The notes under the pieces are model-generated. The model did no database searches, had not been told where the DNA came from, and saw only the letters and a program-made list of their open reading frames with translations. Below are positions 36,346-45,965 of a DNA stretch of 64,000 nucleotides, piece by piece. Made by a program: the position numbers and the translations under genes. Each line of letters opens with the position of its first letter. The stretch's first letter is position 1. The DNA is from Zhengitettix transpicula (taxonomy: Eukaryota; Arthropoda; Insecta; Orthoptera; Tetrigidae): NCBI GenBank assembly GCA_037074705.1, contig CM073590.1:43652395-43716394 (forward strand), read 5' to 3'.

Positions 36346-37160
36346 GTGTTAATTATTGAGAATATTGTGTTGAACAGTTGTTTGTGTGTGTGGTGCACGA
36401 TCGTGTACGTTTGGACGCACTTCGGGGCAGGGAAAATTGAAACCGAGGAGAGTGTGGTTTGTGCACGATTCGGACCCACGTGGCCGAAATATGAGAATTG
36501 TGAACTTCCGCCTCGAGAAGCTTCCAGAAACGGCTTCTGGAAGTTCCTGAGGATTGGACGAGGGGCGCATCACCCGGTCCTCGACCAATGAGCTGGGACT
36601 TCCAGCCGAGCTGGCAAGGAAGACCCCAGGGTGAAAAAACAGTCTAGCGAGAGACGCGGTAGTTGGCACTTGTGCATTTCAGGAACCTCTGTGCAGCGAA
36701 GTTGAACGAGTGCTTTCCAATCGAGAGAAGACACCACCATATATTGCCGCTCTAATCCATGCCCTGGCAACAAGCCAACGAGACGCTGCCAGTATTCCGC
36801 CGCCCGTCTACAATCATCCCCGAAAGCGCGGACTACAGCCAAGGTGGCGGCCTGAGAGACATAGCTTCATCCGCTCACCCCGGACACCTGCTACCAGATT
36901 TAAGAAAGCCAGACCCGTTAGCAACGCGCCACCCAGGATTGAGCAAGTCAATACAGAGCGACGAAAGGAAATGAATAATTTAATGTATTTTTCATTTTCG
37001 TTCTGGAGCTGGTAACGATTTTTTTTTGTAATAGAGTTGACATTTGTAAAATTAAATTGTATCTAATTTCTTCATGGAAATTATGATGTGTAAAGCACCC
37101 TGTGTCCTGAATTTTATTTACTACTTTGTTGAATCTGGTCTTGTTCGGAACGACTTTCCT
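36346..37160. other. GC-rich island of unknown origin
   Basis: Roughly 36390-36990 is clearly richer in G+C and CpG than the rest of the window. It contains heat-shock-element-like repeats, CCAAT (36584-36588) and several short open frames with no recognised protein similarity. It ends next to a short TA tract beyond which LTR F starts. It could be a promoter region captured from a host gene, or the LTR of another element. I saw no clear LTR ends, and no first exon I could identify. Confidence 0.4.
36517..36546. promoter_or_regulatory. Heat-shock-element-like array and palindrome
   Basis: GAA-gc-TTC-ca-GAA (36517-36529) is a perfect three-unit nGAAn array. TTC-tg-GAA (35 to 42 in the same hundred) follows after five bases. 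The core CTTCCAGAA / TTCTGGAAG is also an exact inverted repeat. HSF binds alternating nGAAn units; whether it does so here is inference. Confidence 0.4.
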
Positions 37161-37179
37161 CAATATATATATATATATT

Positions 37180-38255
37180 AATTGTTTTAATATAATTAAA
37201 TTGTTAGCGGTCCGAATGCGTAAAGGCGACACTGAAGGCGGGTTTTTCCTTTGTTCGACACTGGAGACCATGCGCGCTAAAACTCTGTATGCGCTGGGAG
37301 CACGCCAGTCTGCTGCGAGAAACGGAACAGTTTAAATGTAAAAGTCTGATGATCTAAAACTCTGTAATCGGCTATGAATGGTGGCGTACGAGAGATGAAA
37401 CAGTTCAAAGTCGGCGGGGAGATATAATACAGTTGAGTTCACCTAGAGCAACGAACAGTAAAGTTTGCAGATATAAAGTACGAATGGCGAGATCCTGTAT
37501 TTCTACATGAAAGCAAACAACATTTTCACGGAGAGATTTACATAATAATTTACACACGGTTAAGCACACGCTGATTGAACAATTACCACAGAGGGGACCG
37601 GCAGCCACTAGCAGACCAAAAGGGGCCGTTCATACGAGGTTCCAGATAGTAGAGGACGAGTAGTTTAATCGTGTGTATTAAAATTTTCAACGAAGTTTAG
37701 AGTCTGTGTAAAAAATGGCCTTTTAGTGTGGTAGTTAACAAGATACAACAGAGAGATCTGATACCAGACAGACATTCCGTGAGTAACAAAACTTTGATAT
37801 AAATTTGTAAACGATAATTAAAACTGTAGAGTCAGATTTCGTTCAGTTTTCATTTCGTTCAGCTTTATTTTCACTTATTTTCATATTGTTTTAGGTTAAC
37901 TTTTTATATTTTTAATTGTTAATTGTCAGTTTATACATGGATTTTGTTCTAATTATCAAACCCAGTTATGGCCCTGAGATAAGAGATTCGACGAATTTGA
38001 TTACAATGATATAATAACTATATGTTATTAAATTCCAAGAAATAATAAATGAAAATTAAACTATTTGTTTTAAATTGATGAAATTCTGCATGAAAAATGC
38101 GTTTTGTACATTGTAAAATTTATCAACAATAATAAATTTCTTTTAAATCTTGGTAAATGTTGTTAATTGTTTCATTTAATTCATGATTCCAGTTGTCTAT
38201 TACATTTATGGCTTCACCAACGTGGGGCAAATTAATCGTCATCGAGGTTTTTATT

Positions 38256-38258
<3 letters not shown>
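37180..38258 (+). mobile_element. LTR F (TA-targeted LTR family)
   Basis: It lies between a short TA tract (37162-37178) and a long one (38259-38302). GTCAGATTTCGTTC is at 37831 and the signature ATTATCAAACCCAGTTATGG at 37952. In its last 70 bp it carries CTATTACATTTATGGCTTCA, CCAACGTGGGGC and then a terminal TTTTTATTACA. A tRNA-Lys-type primer module therefore lies inside the element end. The 5' boundary is approximate because the usual TGTAATGCC is not intact. Confidence 0.65.

Positions 38259-38302
<44 letters not shown>
38259..38302. repeat. (TA)n microsatellite between tandem LTRs
   Basis: About 44 bp of pure TA separates the 3' end of LTR F from the 5' end of LTR G, both in plus orientation. 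Confidence 0.9.
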
Positions 38303-38305
<3 letters not shown>

Positions 38306-39486
38306 AATGCCTTGAAGGAAAGGTTGATTAATGGGCTGGGCCGTCGGAAGCAAGGCACATGCAGGGTGGCCTGTCGCAAGATAAATCTGTTAAGGCGGGC
38401 ATTGGCCTGGACAGGTCACTTGTTGACTTGGGATCGAGGGGCAGTTTGGGCGGTCTGAAGAATTTAGAAACGCGCACGTGTGAGTGAGGGTAAGAAGACA
38501 AGTACAAAGACAAATTAGACCTGTCTCGATTGGCGGCGTCGGGACAAGACAGAGCGGCTAGATATTTTGCTAGCTAAGGAACAGAACCTGCAGAATGTAA
38601 ATCTCGGGATAATGGAGAAATTGTCAACGAGCAGTTGCGACGTAGTTTTGGAACAAAGGAAAAGAGAAGGGACTGGAATATATAAAGGGAATATAAGATT
38701 TTTGCAGAGTTAGTTGAGTTTTGGAGTCAAGAAGAGAGTGAGAGTTGTGGAGGCGTACGGCGAGCACCGAGTATGGAGAAAATTTGCAGCCTGCGAGAGA
38801 AATAGCAAAATTATTTCAACGATAAACATCTTTGTATGCAGAAGTTCAATCTGTTATAATATCAAAATTTGACCACTGTCTTCGTGGGTAGGAGACCAGG
38901 ACATTGCATCCAGCGTCGAGTAGTTTCACCACGAACAAATGGGATGTCCTTCACGAACGGAGAATCAGCTATCGTCGAACCAGTAATATGTGTTAGAGTC
39001 CGTGTTTAAACGTCCAGTCTATAAAGTGTGTGTGTAATGAACAAGCCAAATGTTCCTGAGTAATCGTAAGTTGAAATTTCATGGTATTTATATGTGTAAA
39101 CGGAATTAAAAGATACAGTCAGATATCGTTATTTACTTTTGTATTAATAAGATAAACTCTTTTAAATTTAGAATCAATCTGGTAGATTAAGTTCGTTAAT
39201 ATGTTTCGTTGATGTATAGACGATTAAATATTTCTGTTTAATTTAAGGATAAATGTTGGGTCCTTTGATTATTTAAGTGTTTTGTCCGTTATCAAACCCA
39301 GTAAAGACCCATGAGAGAATGAGATATATGTTTTTTATTAAATTGTATAATTGCAAATTTTTGTTAAATAAATTTTATTTGTTATAAACTCTATAATTTT
39401 TCATTTAAAAGCCCATCATATTTAATTATTACATTTTTGCTACATTAACGGCGGGCGAATTAAAAAGTCCCCGGCAGTTTATTACA
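38303..39486 (+). mobile_element. LTR G with 3' primer-site modules
   Basis: It starts TGTAATGCC after (TA)n. GTCAGATATCGTT lies at 39118, the signature ATCAAACCCAGTAAAGACCC at 39290, and poly(A)-like AAATAAATTTTATTTG near 39365. ATTACA occurs three times near the end (39428, 39481 and 39535), each followed by a primer-like segment. I take 39486 as the LTR end because TTTTGGCACCAAACCGTGGG follows directly. Downstream internal sequence is interrupted by the foldback element at 39578. Confidence 0.6.
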
Positions 39487-39510
39487 TTTTGGCACCAAAC
39501 CGTGGGCCAG
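39487..39510 (+). other. Primer binding site, tRNA-Lys type
   Basis: TTTTGGCACCAAACCGTGGG directly follows TTTATTACA. It differs by a few bases from the complement of the tRNA-Lys(CTT) 3' end (TGGCGCCCAACGTGGGGC), the primer of many Ty3/gypsy elements. This supports LTR G being, or having been, a 5' LTR. Confidence 0.55.
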
Positions 39511-39577
39511 AAATTAAAACGTACCCTTTAGATTATTACACAACGTGGGGGGAAATGAAAAGAACCCGTTTTTTTAG

Positions 39578-40717
39578 TTTTTTTTAGGGGAACAGGCTAC
39601 ATGAGGGTGATCCACATTGGGCAGCTCCCCTTTAATAGCATAGGAAGGGATTTGAAAGGGGGGATGCGGAAGGGTAGAGGAAGGTAGCCAAGGGTTAACT
39701 AGGACCCCCGGGCTATATTTTAAGGATCCTACCCGGCATTCGCCTAAAGAAATGCAGGGAAAACCTTAGAAAAACCTGCATCGGGTAGGTCGGGCATTGG
39801 GTACTTGTCCCACGCCCTTCCGATAGCGGGAGAGGAGTTTGCTGTGGGGACACAGCATTCCCTTCTCCGTGTCTCGACCAGTTTATGAGGCAGCTGGCCG
39901 ACTATTCCAATGGGAATAGCGAACAACTCTTACCGTATGCCCAAGGTCTGCGACCCCGGAACATACACCTCTCTAAACCTGCCAAGGTTCCTCGGCTTGT
40001 GAGAACCTTAGTTCAAAAACATACCCATACCCATACCCAAAGGTAGCCCCTTCGTATCTCTCCTAAAAGGTTCTGCCTGCGAGAGAAAATCCCTCGCAGG
40101 TTACCTGCGAGAAAATCCTCTCGCAGGCTTTTTCCATTCCCGATTTTTTTTTTTTTAGGGCAACAGGCTACATGAGGGTAAGAAGGAAGCCTGCGAGAGG
40201 ATTTCTCGCAGGTGAACCTTCCCAGAGAGCTCTGGCGGGGGCTACCTTTGGGGATGCTCTCACATCTCTCTGGTTTTTTTGAGCTAAGGTTCCCACATGC
40301 CGAGGCACCTCGGTCTATTTTGAGAGGTGTATGTTCCGGGGTCGCAGACCTTGGGCATACGGCAAGAGTTGTCCGCTATTCCTATTGGAATAGTCGGCCA
40401 GCTGCCTCCTAAACAGGCCAAGGCATGGCGAGGGGTAAGCTGCGTCCCCACAGCAAACTCCTCTCCCGCTATCGGAAGGGCGTGGGACAAGTACCCAATG
40501 CCCGACCTACCCGATGCAGGTTTTTCTAGGGTTTTCCCTGCATTTCTTTAGGCGAATGCCGGGTAGGATCCTTAAACCATAGCCCGGGGGCCCTAGTTAA
40601 CCCTTGGCTACCTTCCTCTACCCTTCCGCATCCCCCCTTTCTAATCCCTTCCTATGCTATTAAAGGGGAGTTGCCCAATGTGGATCACCCTCATGTAGCC
40701 TGTTGCCCTAAAAAAAC
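39578..40717. mobile_element. Foldback element forming a 1.14 kb palindrome
   Basis: The ends are GTTTTTTTTAGGGGAACAGG (39578) and its complement ending CCCTAAAAAAAC (40717). The arms (about 39578-40135 and 40188-40717) are reverse complements over nearly their whole length with scattered mismatches. Both contain GGATCCTACCCGGCATTCGC, the ATTCCAATGGGAATAG-type block, and several CCTGCGAG...CTCGCAGG hairpins near the centre. The centre holds a second copy of the terminal sequence (TTTTTTAGGGCAACAGGC, about 40147-40187). No transposase frame is present, so it is non-autonomous. Drosophila FB and Galileo elements have comparable architecture; relationship is not shown. Confidence 0.8.
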
Positions 40718-40727
40718 AAAAAAAAAA

Positions 40728-40770
40728 CATGAGGGTAATCCACTTTGTGCAACTCCCCTTTAATAGCATA
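40728..40770. mobile_element. Foldback element end fragment
   Basis: ACATGAGGGTAATCCACTTT followed by GTGCAACTCCCCTTTAATAG repeats the element's terminal sequence just outside its right end. It is a second, truncated copy or a remnant of the insertion event. Confidence 0.65.
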
Positions 40771-40827
40771 GGATATATAGGAAAAGATTGTACGTCTGAG
40801 AGAAAATTTTTAATAAGAAAGATAGCC

Positions 40828-40873
40828 AATTTTGTTTACTGTATCACTATTCACAACAATTGTTGTCTTATAA
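40828..40873 (+). repeat. Probable 3' end of a lost 5' LTR
   Basis: TTTGTTTACTGTATCACTAT then TCACAACAATTG and TCTTATA match 45275-45313 with one substitution and a 3 bp indel. Upstream bases (40771-40827) no longer match the 3' LTR, so most of the 5' LTR has been deleted or replaced. Confidence 0.6.
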
Positions 40874-40892
40874 AACGACAATTTTTATTTAT

Positions 40893-41108
40893 AATGGCAA
40901 AAATGTGCAATTCGCATTTAAATATGTGGCATCACCAACCGAAAAAAAGACAAATGTAATTACCATAACCTCTATTACGACAGAGGGATATTTTAAGTAT
41001 GTGCTGCATGAAGCTGAAAAATCGGTAAGCCAACATATTGAATTTAAAAAAACAGAGAACTCTAAAAGAGTGAAAAAAAGCTTCAAGCAAAAAGCCAAGA
41101 AAGGATAA
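40893..41108 (+). pseudogene. gag N-terminal region
   Basis: This open frame upstream of the capsid-like frame contains TNVITITSITTEGYF and ends in a Lys-rich tail (KRVKKSFKQKAKKG). Position and base use fit the matrix-like start of gag. No start codon could be fixed, because the available ATG codons are in other frames. Nothing in the sequence alone identifies a fold. Confidence 0.4.
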
Positions 41109-41131
41109 TATGGATTTCATGCACAGAGGAA

Positions 41132-41719
41132 ATGGAAAGGATTTTATTCGATCAAGATGGTAATATGATGGTTAAGGATTTGTATTTAGAACAGATAGTG
41201 GAAGCAAGTAAAGCAAAAACCACACAGAAGAAAGAATTTCAACTAAATCTGAAACACATAGCAGAGAGATCTATGATTGAAAGATTTGTATATAAACACT
41301 CAAACGCAAAACAATGGTTGGAGATATTTGAGAGAGGATGTAGAAGATTTGAAATCAGTGAAGATAATACAAAGATTGAGATATTAAGATTATTCCTGGA
41401 CAAGTCATGTTTAGACTGGCACTCAGCAACACTGACAACATTGACAATGGAAGCTGGATGGTCTGAATGGAAAGAGAAATTTTTGGAGTCATTTGCAGAC
41501 AAAGGATGGAGTACAGGAATGTATGTTAAATCCCATAAGTATAAAGAAGGTTCACTGATGGAATATGCTATGAGGAAACAGAAGCTTTTGCTAGGCATGG
41601 ACAATGATATTGGTACGACTCTATTGATGATTATAGCAGCAGGACTACCTGAATTTGTTAGAAATAAAATAGATAGAGAAAATTGTGAATATTCAACCGG
41701 ACTGCTACATGAAGTGTGA
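41132..41719 (+). pseudogene. gag capsid-like domain
   Basis: This 195-codon open frame includes IERFVYKHSNAKQWLEIFE, then LRLFLDKSCLDWHSATL, then WSEWKEKFLESFADKGW and LMEYAMRKQKLLLGM. The spacing of the W-L-x(2)-F and W-x(2)-W-K-x(2)-F motifs is that of the retrotransposon gag (capsid) family in insect gypsy elements. It ends by frameshift near 41700, where the nucleocapsid continues in another frame. It normally packages element RNA in virus-like particles. Confidence 0.65.
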
Positions 41720-41882
41720 AAATCTAGTGAGTAAAAATAGCTTCATAAAAAAGAAAGAGGAAAGACAAGACAATAGGAAGAAATTTGAAGAGAAGAAGCC
41801 ATGTAAAAACTGTGAAAAATTGAACAAAGGTATTAGGTATCTTCCAGAGAACTCATGCTGGTTTAAAAAAAAATGGGGATGA
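41685..41882 (+). pseudogene. gag nucleocapsid with degenerate zinc knuckle
   Basis: A basic stretch (KKKEERQDNRKKFEEKK) precedes PCKNCEKLNKGIRYLPENSC. The expected zinc ligands are C-x(2)-C, then His after R-Y, then C. Here the His position reads Leu, so the knuckle has lost one ligand. This frame overlaps the end of the capsid frame, and a stop at 41880 separates it from the protease. Confidence 0.6.
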
Positions 41883-41897
41883 AGTTGGAGTAATTGG

Positions 41898-42290
41898 ATG
41901 CAATTCAGTGATAGAAGTAGATCTAAATACAGAACAAAAAAACGAATAATCACACCATTGATTAAAATAAAAATATTAGAGGAGAAGCTAGAAGTAAATG
42001 TAACATATGATCCAGGTTCCCAAGTCTCTCTAATAAATTCAAAATTAGTTAAGATAAAGAAAAAGACAGAAGATGTAAATAAAATATTTTTAAAAGCAGT
42101 CAATTTAAAAGCAGCAAAAGGTTTAGTAACCATAAAAGTAAAAAAAATTGAGGAAGAATAATACATTGATGTATTTATTGTAGAAAGAGAGGATTTTAAA
42201 GATTTTCTTATCGGTTTAGACATAATAAAGAAAATCAAACTAATTCAGGATGAAAATTTACAAATATCCCAAAAAGAAGAAATAAATACA
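41898..42290 (+). pseudogene. Retropepsin-like aspartic protease
   Basis: ITPLIKIKILEEKLEVNVTY leads to DPGSQVSLI, where DPG stands in place of the usual D(T/S)G active-site triplet. A stop (TAA at 42159) follows the flap region. The downstream part YIDVFIVE..DFLIGLDIIKK carries the second conserved retropepsin motif (I-G-x-D-x-(I/L)). In an intact element this enzyme cleaves Gag-Pol. The Pro may be ancestral to this lineage or a mutation; related copies would decide. Confidence 0.6.
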
Positions 42291-43390
42291 TTGGATAAAA
42301 ATGAAGAAATAGAAGAAGTTAAAATAAATTTTAACGAACATGTGAACAAAGACGAGTTCAGGATGAATTTAGATCACTTGGACAGTATAAAAAAAATAAA
42401 AATTGAAAAACTAACAGAAAAGTATAACACAGTATTTGCAAAAAATAAATATGATGTAGGCACCGTTACGGACTACGAAGCTCGAATAGACTTATTAGTT
42501 GATAAATATTGTAGTAAGAGGCCGTATAGATGTACTATAGAGGATAAAAAAGAAATAGAAAATCAAGTGGCAAAATTACTCGAAAATAAGTTAATTGAAG
42601 AATCTTATAGCCCGTTTGCAGCACCAGTAACCCTAGCATTCAAAAGAGATGAAAACAGACGATCAAGATTGTGTATAGATTTTCGCGAATTAAACAAAAT
42701 AATTGTACCACAAGCTCAACCATTCCCATTAATAGAGGATCTAATAATAAAAACAAGGTACTGTAAATACTTCACCACACTAGATATAAATTCCGCTTTT
42801 TGGTCAATTCCACTACGCATTGAAGACAGACAGAAAACAGGATTCGTTACTCAAGAAGGACATTTAGAATGGACATGTCTACCATTCGGATTAAAAACAT
42901 CACCAGCTATTATCCAGACAATTGTATCCAATATCTTGAGAAAACACAATTTAAAAGACTTTTCATAAAATTACATAGACGACATTTTAATTTTCTCAGA
43001 ATCATTCAAAGAACGTATAGAAAAATTAATAAAAGCAATAGTAAATGAAGATTTTAGACTAAGATTTTAAAAATGTACATTTGCAGCAGAATCGGTCAAA
43101 TACCTTGGACACATAATAGAACACAATACAGTAAGACCAGTGAAAGATAACGTAATTTCAATAAAAAAATTTCCACTCGGAAAACACAAAAGAACATTAA
43201 ACAGTTTCTTGGAAAAATCAACTTCTATCAAGAGTATATACTGAAAAGTTCAATATTGCTGGAACCGTTACACAAACTATTACGGAAAAATGAGAAATTT
43301 GTATGGTCTGAAGAGTGCGAATGATCTTTTACGGTTTTAAAAACGTTTCTATGTTCTTAACCTGTGTTGGAAATATTTGATAAGGATTTA
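42291..43390 (+). pseudogene. Ty3/gypsy reverse transcriptase
   Basis: The conserved RT blocks occur in order: EIENQVAKLLENKLIEES, SPFAAPVTLAFKRDENR, RLCIDFRELNKI, TTLDINSAFWSIPL, LPFGLKTSPAIIQ and YIDDILIFS. The YIDD carries the two metal-binding aspartates. An in-frame stop (42966-42968) sits just before YIDD and another follows RLRF (about 43068), so no polymerase can be made. Palm and fingers are otherwise well preserved to SVKYLGHIIE and the thumb (FLEKS / FLGKI after frameshift). Confidence 0.85.
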
Positions 43391-43874
43391 CCAAAAATAA
43401 TTTATACAGATGCATAACTGGCAGACATTGGTGCAGTATTTAAACAGATACAAAATAATGGTAAAGAAAAGTCAGTAGCATATTTATCAAAACAATTGAA
43501 TGATTCACAAAAAAGGAAAAAAGCAATTTATTTAGATTGCCGAGCTCAAGGCAGAAATAATGTATTGGCAACACTGGCTGATTGGAAGGAAATTCACAGT
43601 ATTTTCAGACCATAAACCATTAGAAAACATGAATATAAAAGCTAGAACAGATGAAGAACTGGGTGAGTTGACTTATTACTTGTCACAATACAATTTTGAA
43701 ATTAAATATATTACGGGAAAAGATAACGCCGAAGCGGATAGTATCAGTAGAAATCCAGTACTAGAATCACTCGAAAATACAGAAGAAATACTAGAAATAG
43801 TCAATCTAATAAAAATACAAGAAATAAATGCAGATAAAAAAAATATATATTGCAAAAAAACAAAACTAAATTAA
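43391..43874 (+). pseudogene. RNase H domain
   Basis: The first catalytic Asp lies in IYTDA (about 43405), with a stop directly after it. KSVAYLSKQLNDSQ follows, then a frameshift near 43545. It continues as FTVFSDHKPLENMN (second Asp block) and KYITGKDNAEADSISR (final ADSLSR-type block) at 43590-43755. This domain removes the RNA template strand during reverse transcription. It is disabled here. Confidence 0.75.
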
Positions 43875-43934
43875 TAGAAAAAGATGTAATATTCGATAAA
43901 AAAAGTTAGAAATGAAAAAAAGATACTTTTATTT

Positions 43935-44948
43935 CAAATAAGCTTAGAATTAATTCAAGAAAACACACTGAATGGTGCCATATAGGGATTAACCAAATGA
44001 TGAATAGGGTGTGCCCCTATTATACAGCTAAAAATATAACTGCAAATATAAAAACTTGTGTAAAAACTGTGAAAAAAATCCAGAGAGCAACAAAAATATG
44101 TGCTGATGTCACAATTGGGACCAGAAACAGAACCATTCGAAATAATGTCAATTGACACCATTGGAGGCTTCGGAGGACAAAGATCAACGAAAATATATCT
44201 CCACCTACTAGTGGACCATTTTACGAGATATGTGTTTATTTCAACATCGAAAACTCAAAGTGCAACTGACTTCATCAAGTTGATAAATAAGGTGCTGGAA
44301 ACGAACAAAATTGGAACTATACTTACAGATCAATATCCTGGAATAAACTCAAGATAATTCAAGGAATTCCTGGTAGAAAATGATGTTAGACTAATTTTTA
44401 CGTCGGTCAATGCGCCCTTCTCCAATGGTCTGAACGAGAGATTAAATCAAACTCTAGTCAATAAGTCAAGATGTAAGATAAAAGAGAAAGGAAAAGAAAG
44501 AGCTTGGACAACGATCGTCAGAGAATGTATTGATAAATACAATGAAACAGAGCATACGGTAACTGGTTATACACCTAAGTATTTATTAGATGATACAGAT
44601 ACCAGCATTTTAATCGAAGAAATAAAAACAATAAACAATAAAGAAAATTGGATAAGTGATAAAGAAATAGATCTGAGAAGAACAAGAAAATTACATGAAT
44701 ATAACAAAAATATATTTTACAAAAATAGAAAGAAACACCGTTTCAACACAGGAGATCTAGTATATATATAAAATGGCAACAAGCTGAACAGAAAGAAATT
44801 AGACGAACTGAGAATTGGACCTTTCAAAATAATAGAAAAACTATCAATTTCATTATATAAAATAAAAACAAGAAAACGAAAACAAGAAACGGGATTCTTT
44901 CATGTAACAAAATTACTCCCAACATCAGAAGACGGACATGAAGTCTGA
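43935..44948 (+). pseudogene. Retrotransposon integrase
   Basis: The HHCC zinc domain is present in pieces: RKHTEWCHIGINQMMNRVCP, then after a frameshift CKNCEKNPES. The catalytic core follows: MSIDTIGGFGG (first D), TILTDQYPG (second D), and NGLNERLNQTLVNK (E), the DDE triad of retroviral-type integrases. An internal stop lies at 44355-44357. The C-terminal part has FNTGDLVYI, a stop, then LDELRIGPFKIIEKL and TGFFHVTKLLP, matching the SH3-like end of gypsy integrases. The final stop is at 44946-44948, close to the 3' LTR. Confidence 0.8.
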
Positions 44949-44974
44949 AAAATTTTCACCCCGGGAGCGGGAGA

Positions 44975-45313
44975 TATAAAGAATGTATACTTTCTACAGT
45001 TTTAAAGATGCCACGCTCCGCTCGCTGCTTGTTCTTTAGTTGTTCCACCAATCGTCACGCCATCTGACGACTATTAAAAGAACGTGCGAAGGATAATTAT
45101 AAACAAGATAGATTTTAAACAAAATTCCTAAAGAACTGATAATAGTAATCTTTAATTGTCGTTTCTTTACATTTAGGCTTGTAAATAATATGATTGTGAA
45201 TAATTTAACTAATTGTTGTACATATTCAATAAAAAAGTTTGTTCTTTTCTTTCTTTACAGAAAAAACATATTTTTGTTTACTGTATCACTATTCATAACA
45301 ATTGTCTTATATA
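44975..45313 (+). mobile_element. 3' LTR of the gypsy element
   Basis: It follows a purine-rich tract (GGGAGCGGGAGAT, 44963-44975) that can serve as the plus-strand primer. It contains a poly(A)-type AATAAAAAAG at about 45229 and ends with the 45 bp shared with 40828-40873. The left end is uncertain: either TATAAAGA (44975) or TGTATAC (44984). Confidence 0.55.
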
Positions 45314-45410
45314 TAGTATTAAAATGAGAAGAAAACAATCACCCAATTAATGAGGTAAACAAATACAATCCGATAAACAGTTCTCGGTTTTCACTCGGGT
45401 GCAGCGTATT

Positions 45411-45459
45411 CAAACGCGACGTTTCGACGACTAAAATCTCTGTCGTCATATTCTTCGCC
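45411..45459 (-). ncRNA. Hammerhead-like motif 1
   Basis: On the minus strand: GCGAAGA (core, CU changed to GC), ATAT, stem II GACGAC/GTCGTC, GAAA, and stem III ACG-TCG-CGT with U at the cleavage position. Penelope-like elements are known to carry such ribozymes in their terminal repeats. The mutated CUGANGA makes self-cleavage doubtful. A separate exact 14 bp inverted repeat (45436-45449 / 45466-45479) overlaps it. Confidence 0.45.
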
Positions 45460-45479
45460 TAGAAGATGACGACAGAGAT

Positions 45480-45965
45480 ACATTTTCAAATTATTATTTA
45501 AAAGATTTTTTAATTCCTATAATATTTATTAGTTTATATTTAACCTTATATTGTGAATTGCATATACTTTTACATTTATTTTAGTTTTTACCTCTTTTTG
45601 TACCTAATCCTTAAGCCTTTATTAACGAATAGGTAATAATTGGAAATTATCTATCTTATTATGATTCAACATGTAAAACACCGGAAGTGGTAATTGGACA
45701 ATGGATCAGTACAAAACTTTGGTTGAAAACTCACTTGGCCGGACACGTCCTTCGATGCTTTCTATTTCTCGTTATTAAAGCACAAATAAAAATGAATTTA
45801 AATAATGTCAACATAACAAAGTATTGAAGAAAATAAGATAGTATTGGATTTTATTAATGGAATAAGAAAATAGGGTTTAATTGAGGCTCATTATTTCATA
45901 ACGATTTCTCAGTCCATTCCTAAAACAGAATTGATAATGTATACTTACATATGTGTTTTTTTAAT
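45480..45965. other. No recognised feature
   Basis: AT-rich DNA; possibly the rest of a Penelope-like terminal repeat, but no coding trace is visible. Confidence 0.4.

Larger units (their letters stand above)
40828..45313 (+). mobile_element. Decayed Ty3/gypsy retrotransposon
   Basis: The order is gag, zinc knuckle, protease, RT, RNase H, integrase and 3' LTR. That RT-RNase H-integrase order is diagnostic of Ty3/gypsy. The coding region is A-rich and broken by at least eight stops or frameshifts. A ~45 bp sequence (TTTGTTTACTGTATCACTAT...) is present both just before gag (40830-40873) and at the 3' end (45272-45313). This suits a 5' LTR reduced to its last bases. It is a different family from the TA-targeted LTRs. 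Confidence 0.85.

Noticed and set aside
36710..37015. 101-codon plus-strand frame in the GC-rich island
   Set aside because: GC-rich sequence gives several overlapping frames here. The peptide is Pro/Arg-rich and resembles nothing known to me.
39578..40717. Minus- and plus-strand open frames within the palindrome
   Set aside because: They mirror each other across the inverted repeat and have no protein-like content.
38303..45313. LTR G as the 5' LTR of the gypsy element at 40.8-45.3 kb
   Set aside because: LTR G shares no sequence with the LTR at 44975-45313, and the 45 bp terminal match at 40828 identifies a different 5' LTR remnant.
45313..45360. Start of a second tandem copy of the gypsy element after its 3' LTR
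   Set aside because: The sequence shared with 40828-40873 ends at about 45313 and no gag sequence follows. A truncated 5' LTR explains it more simply.
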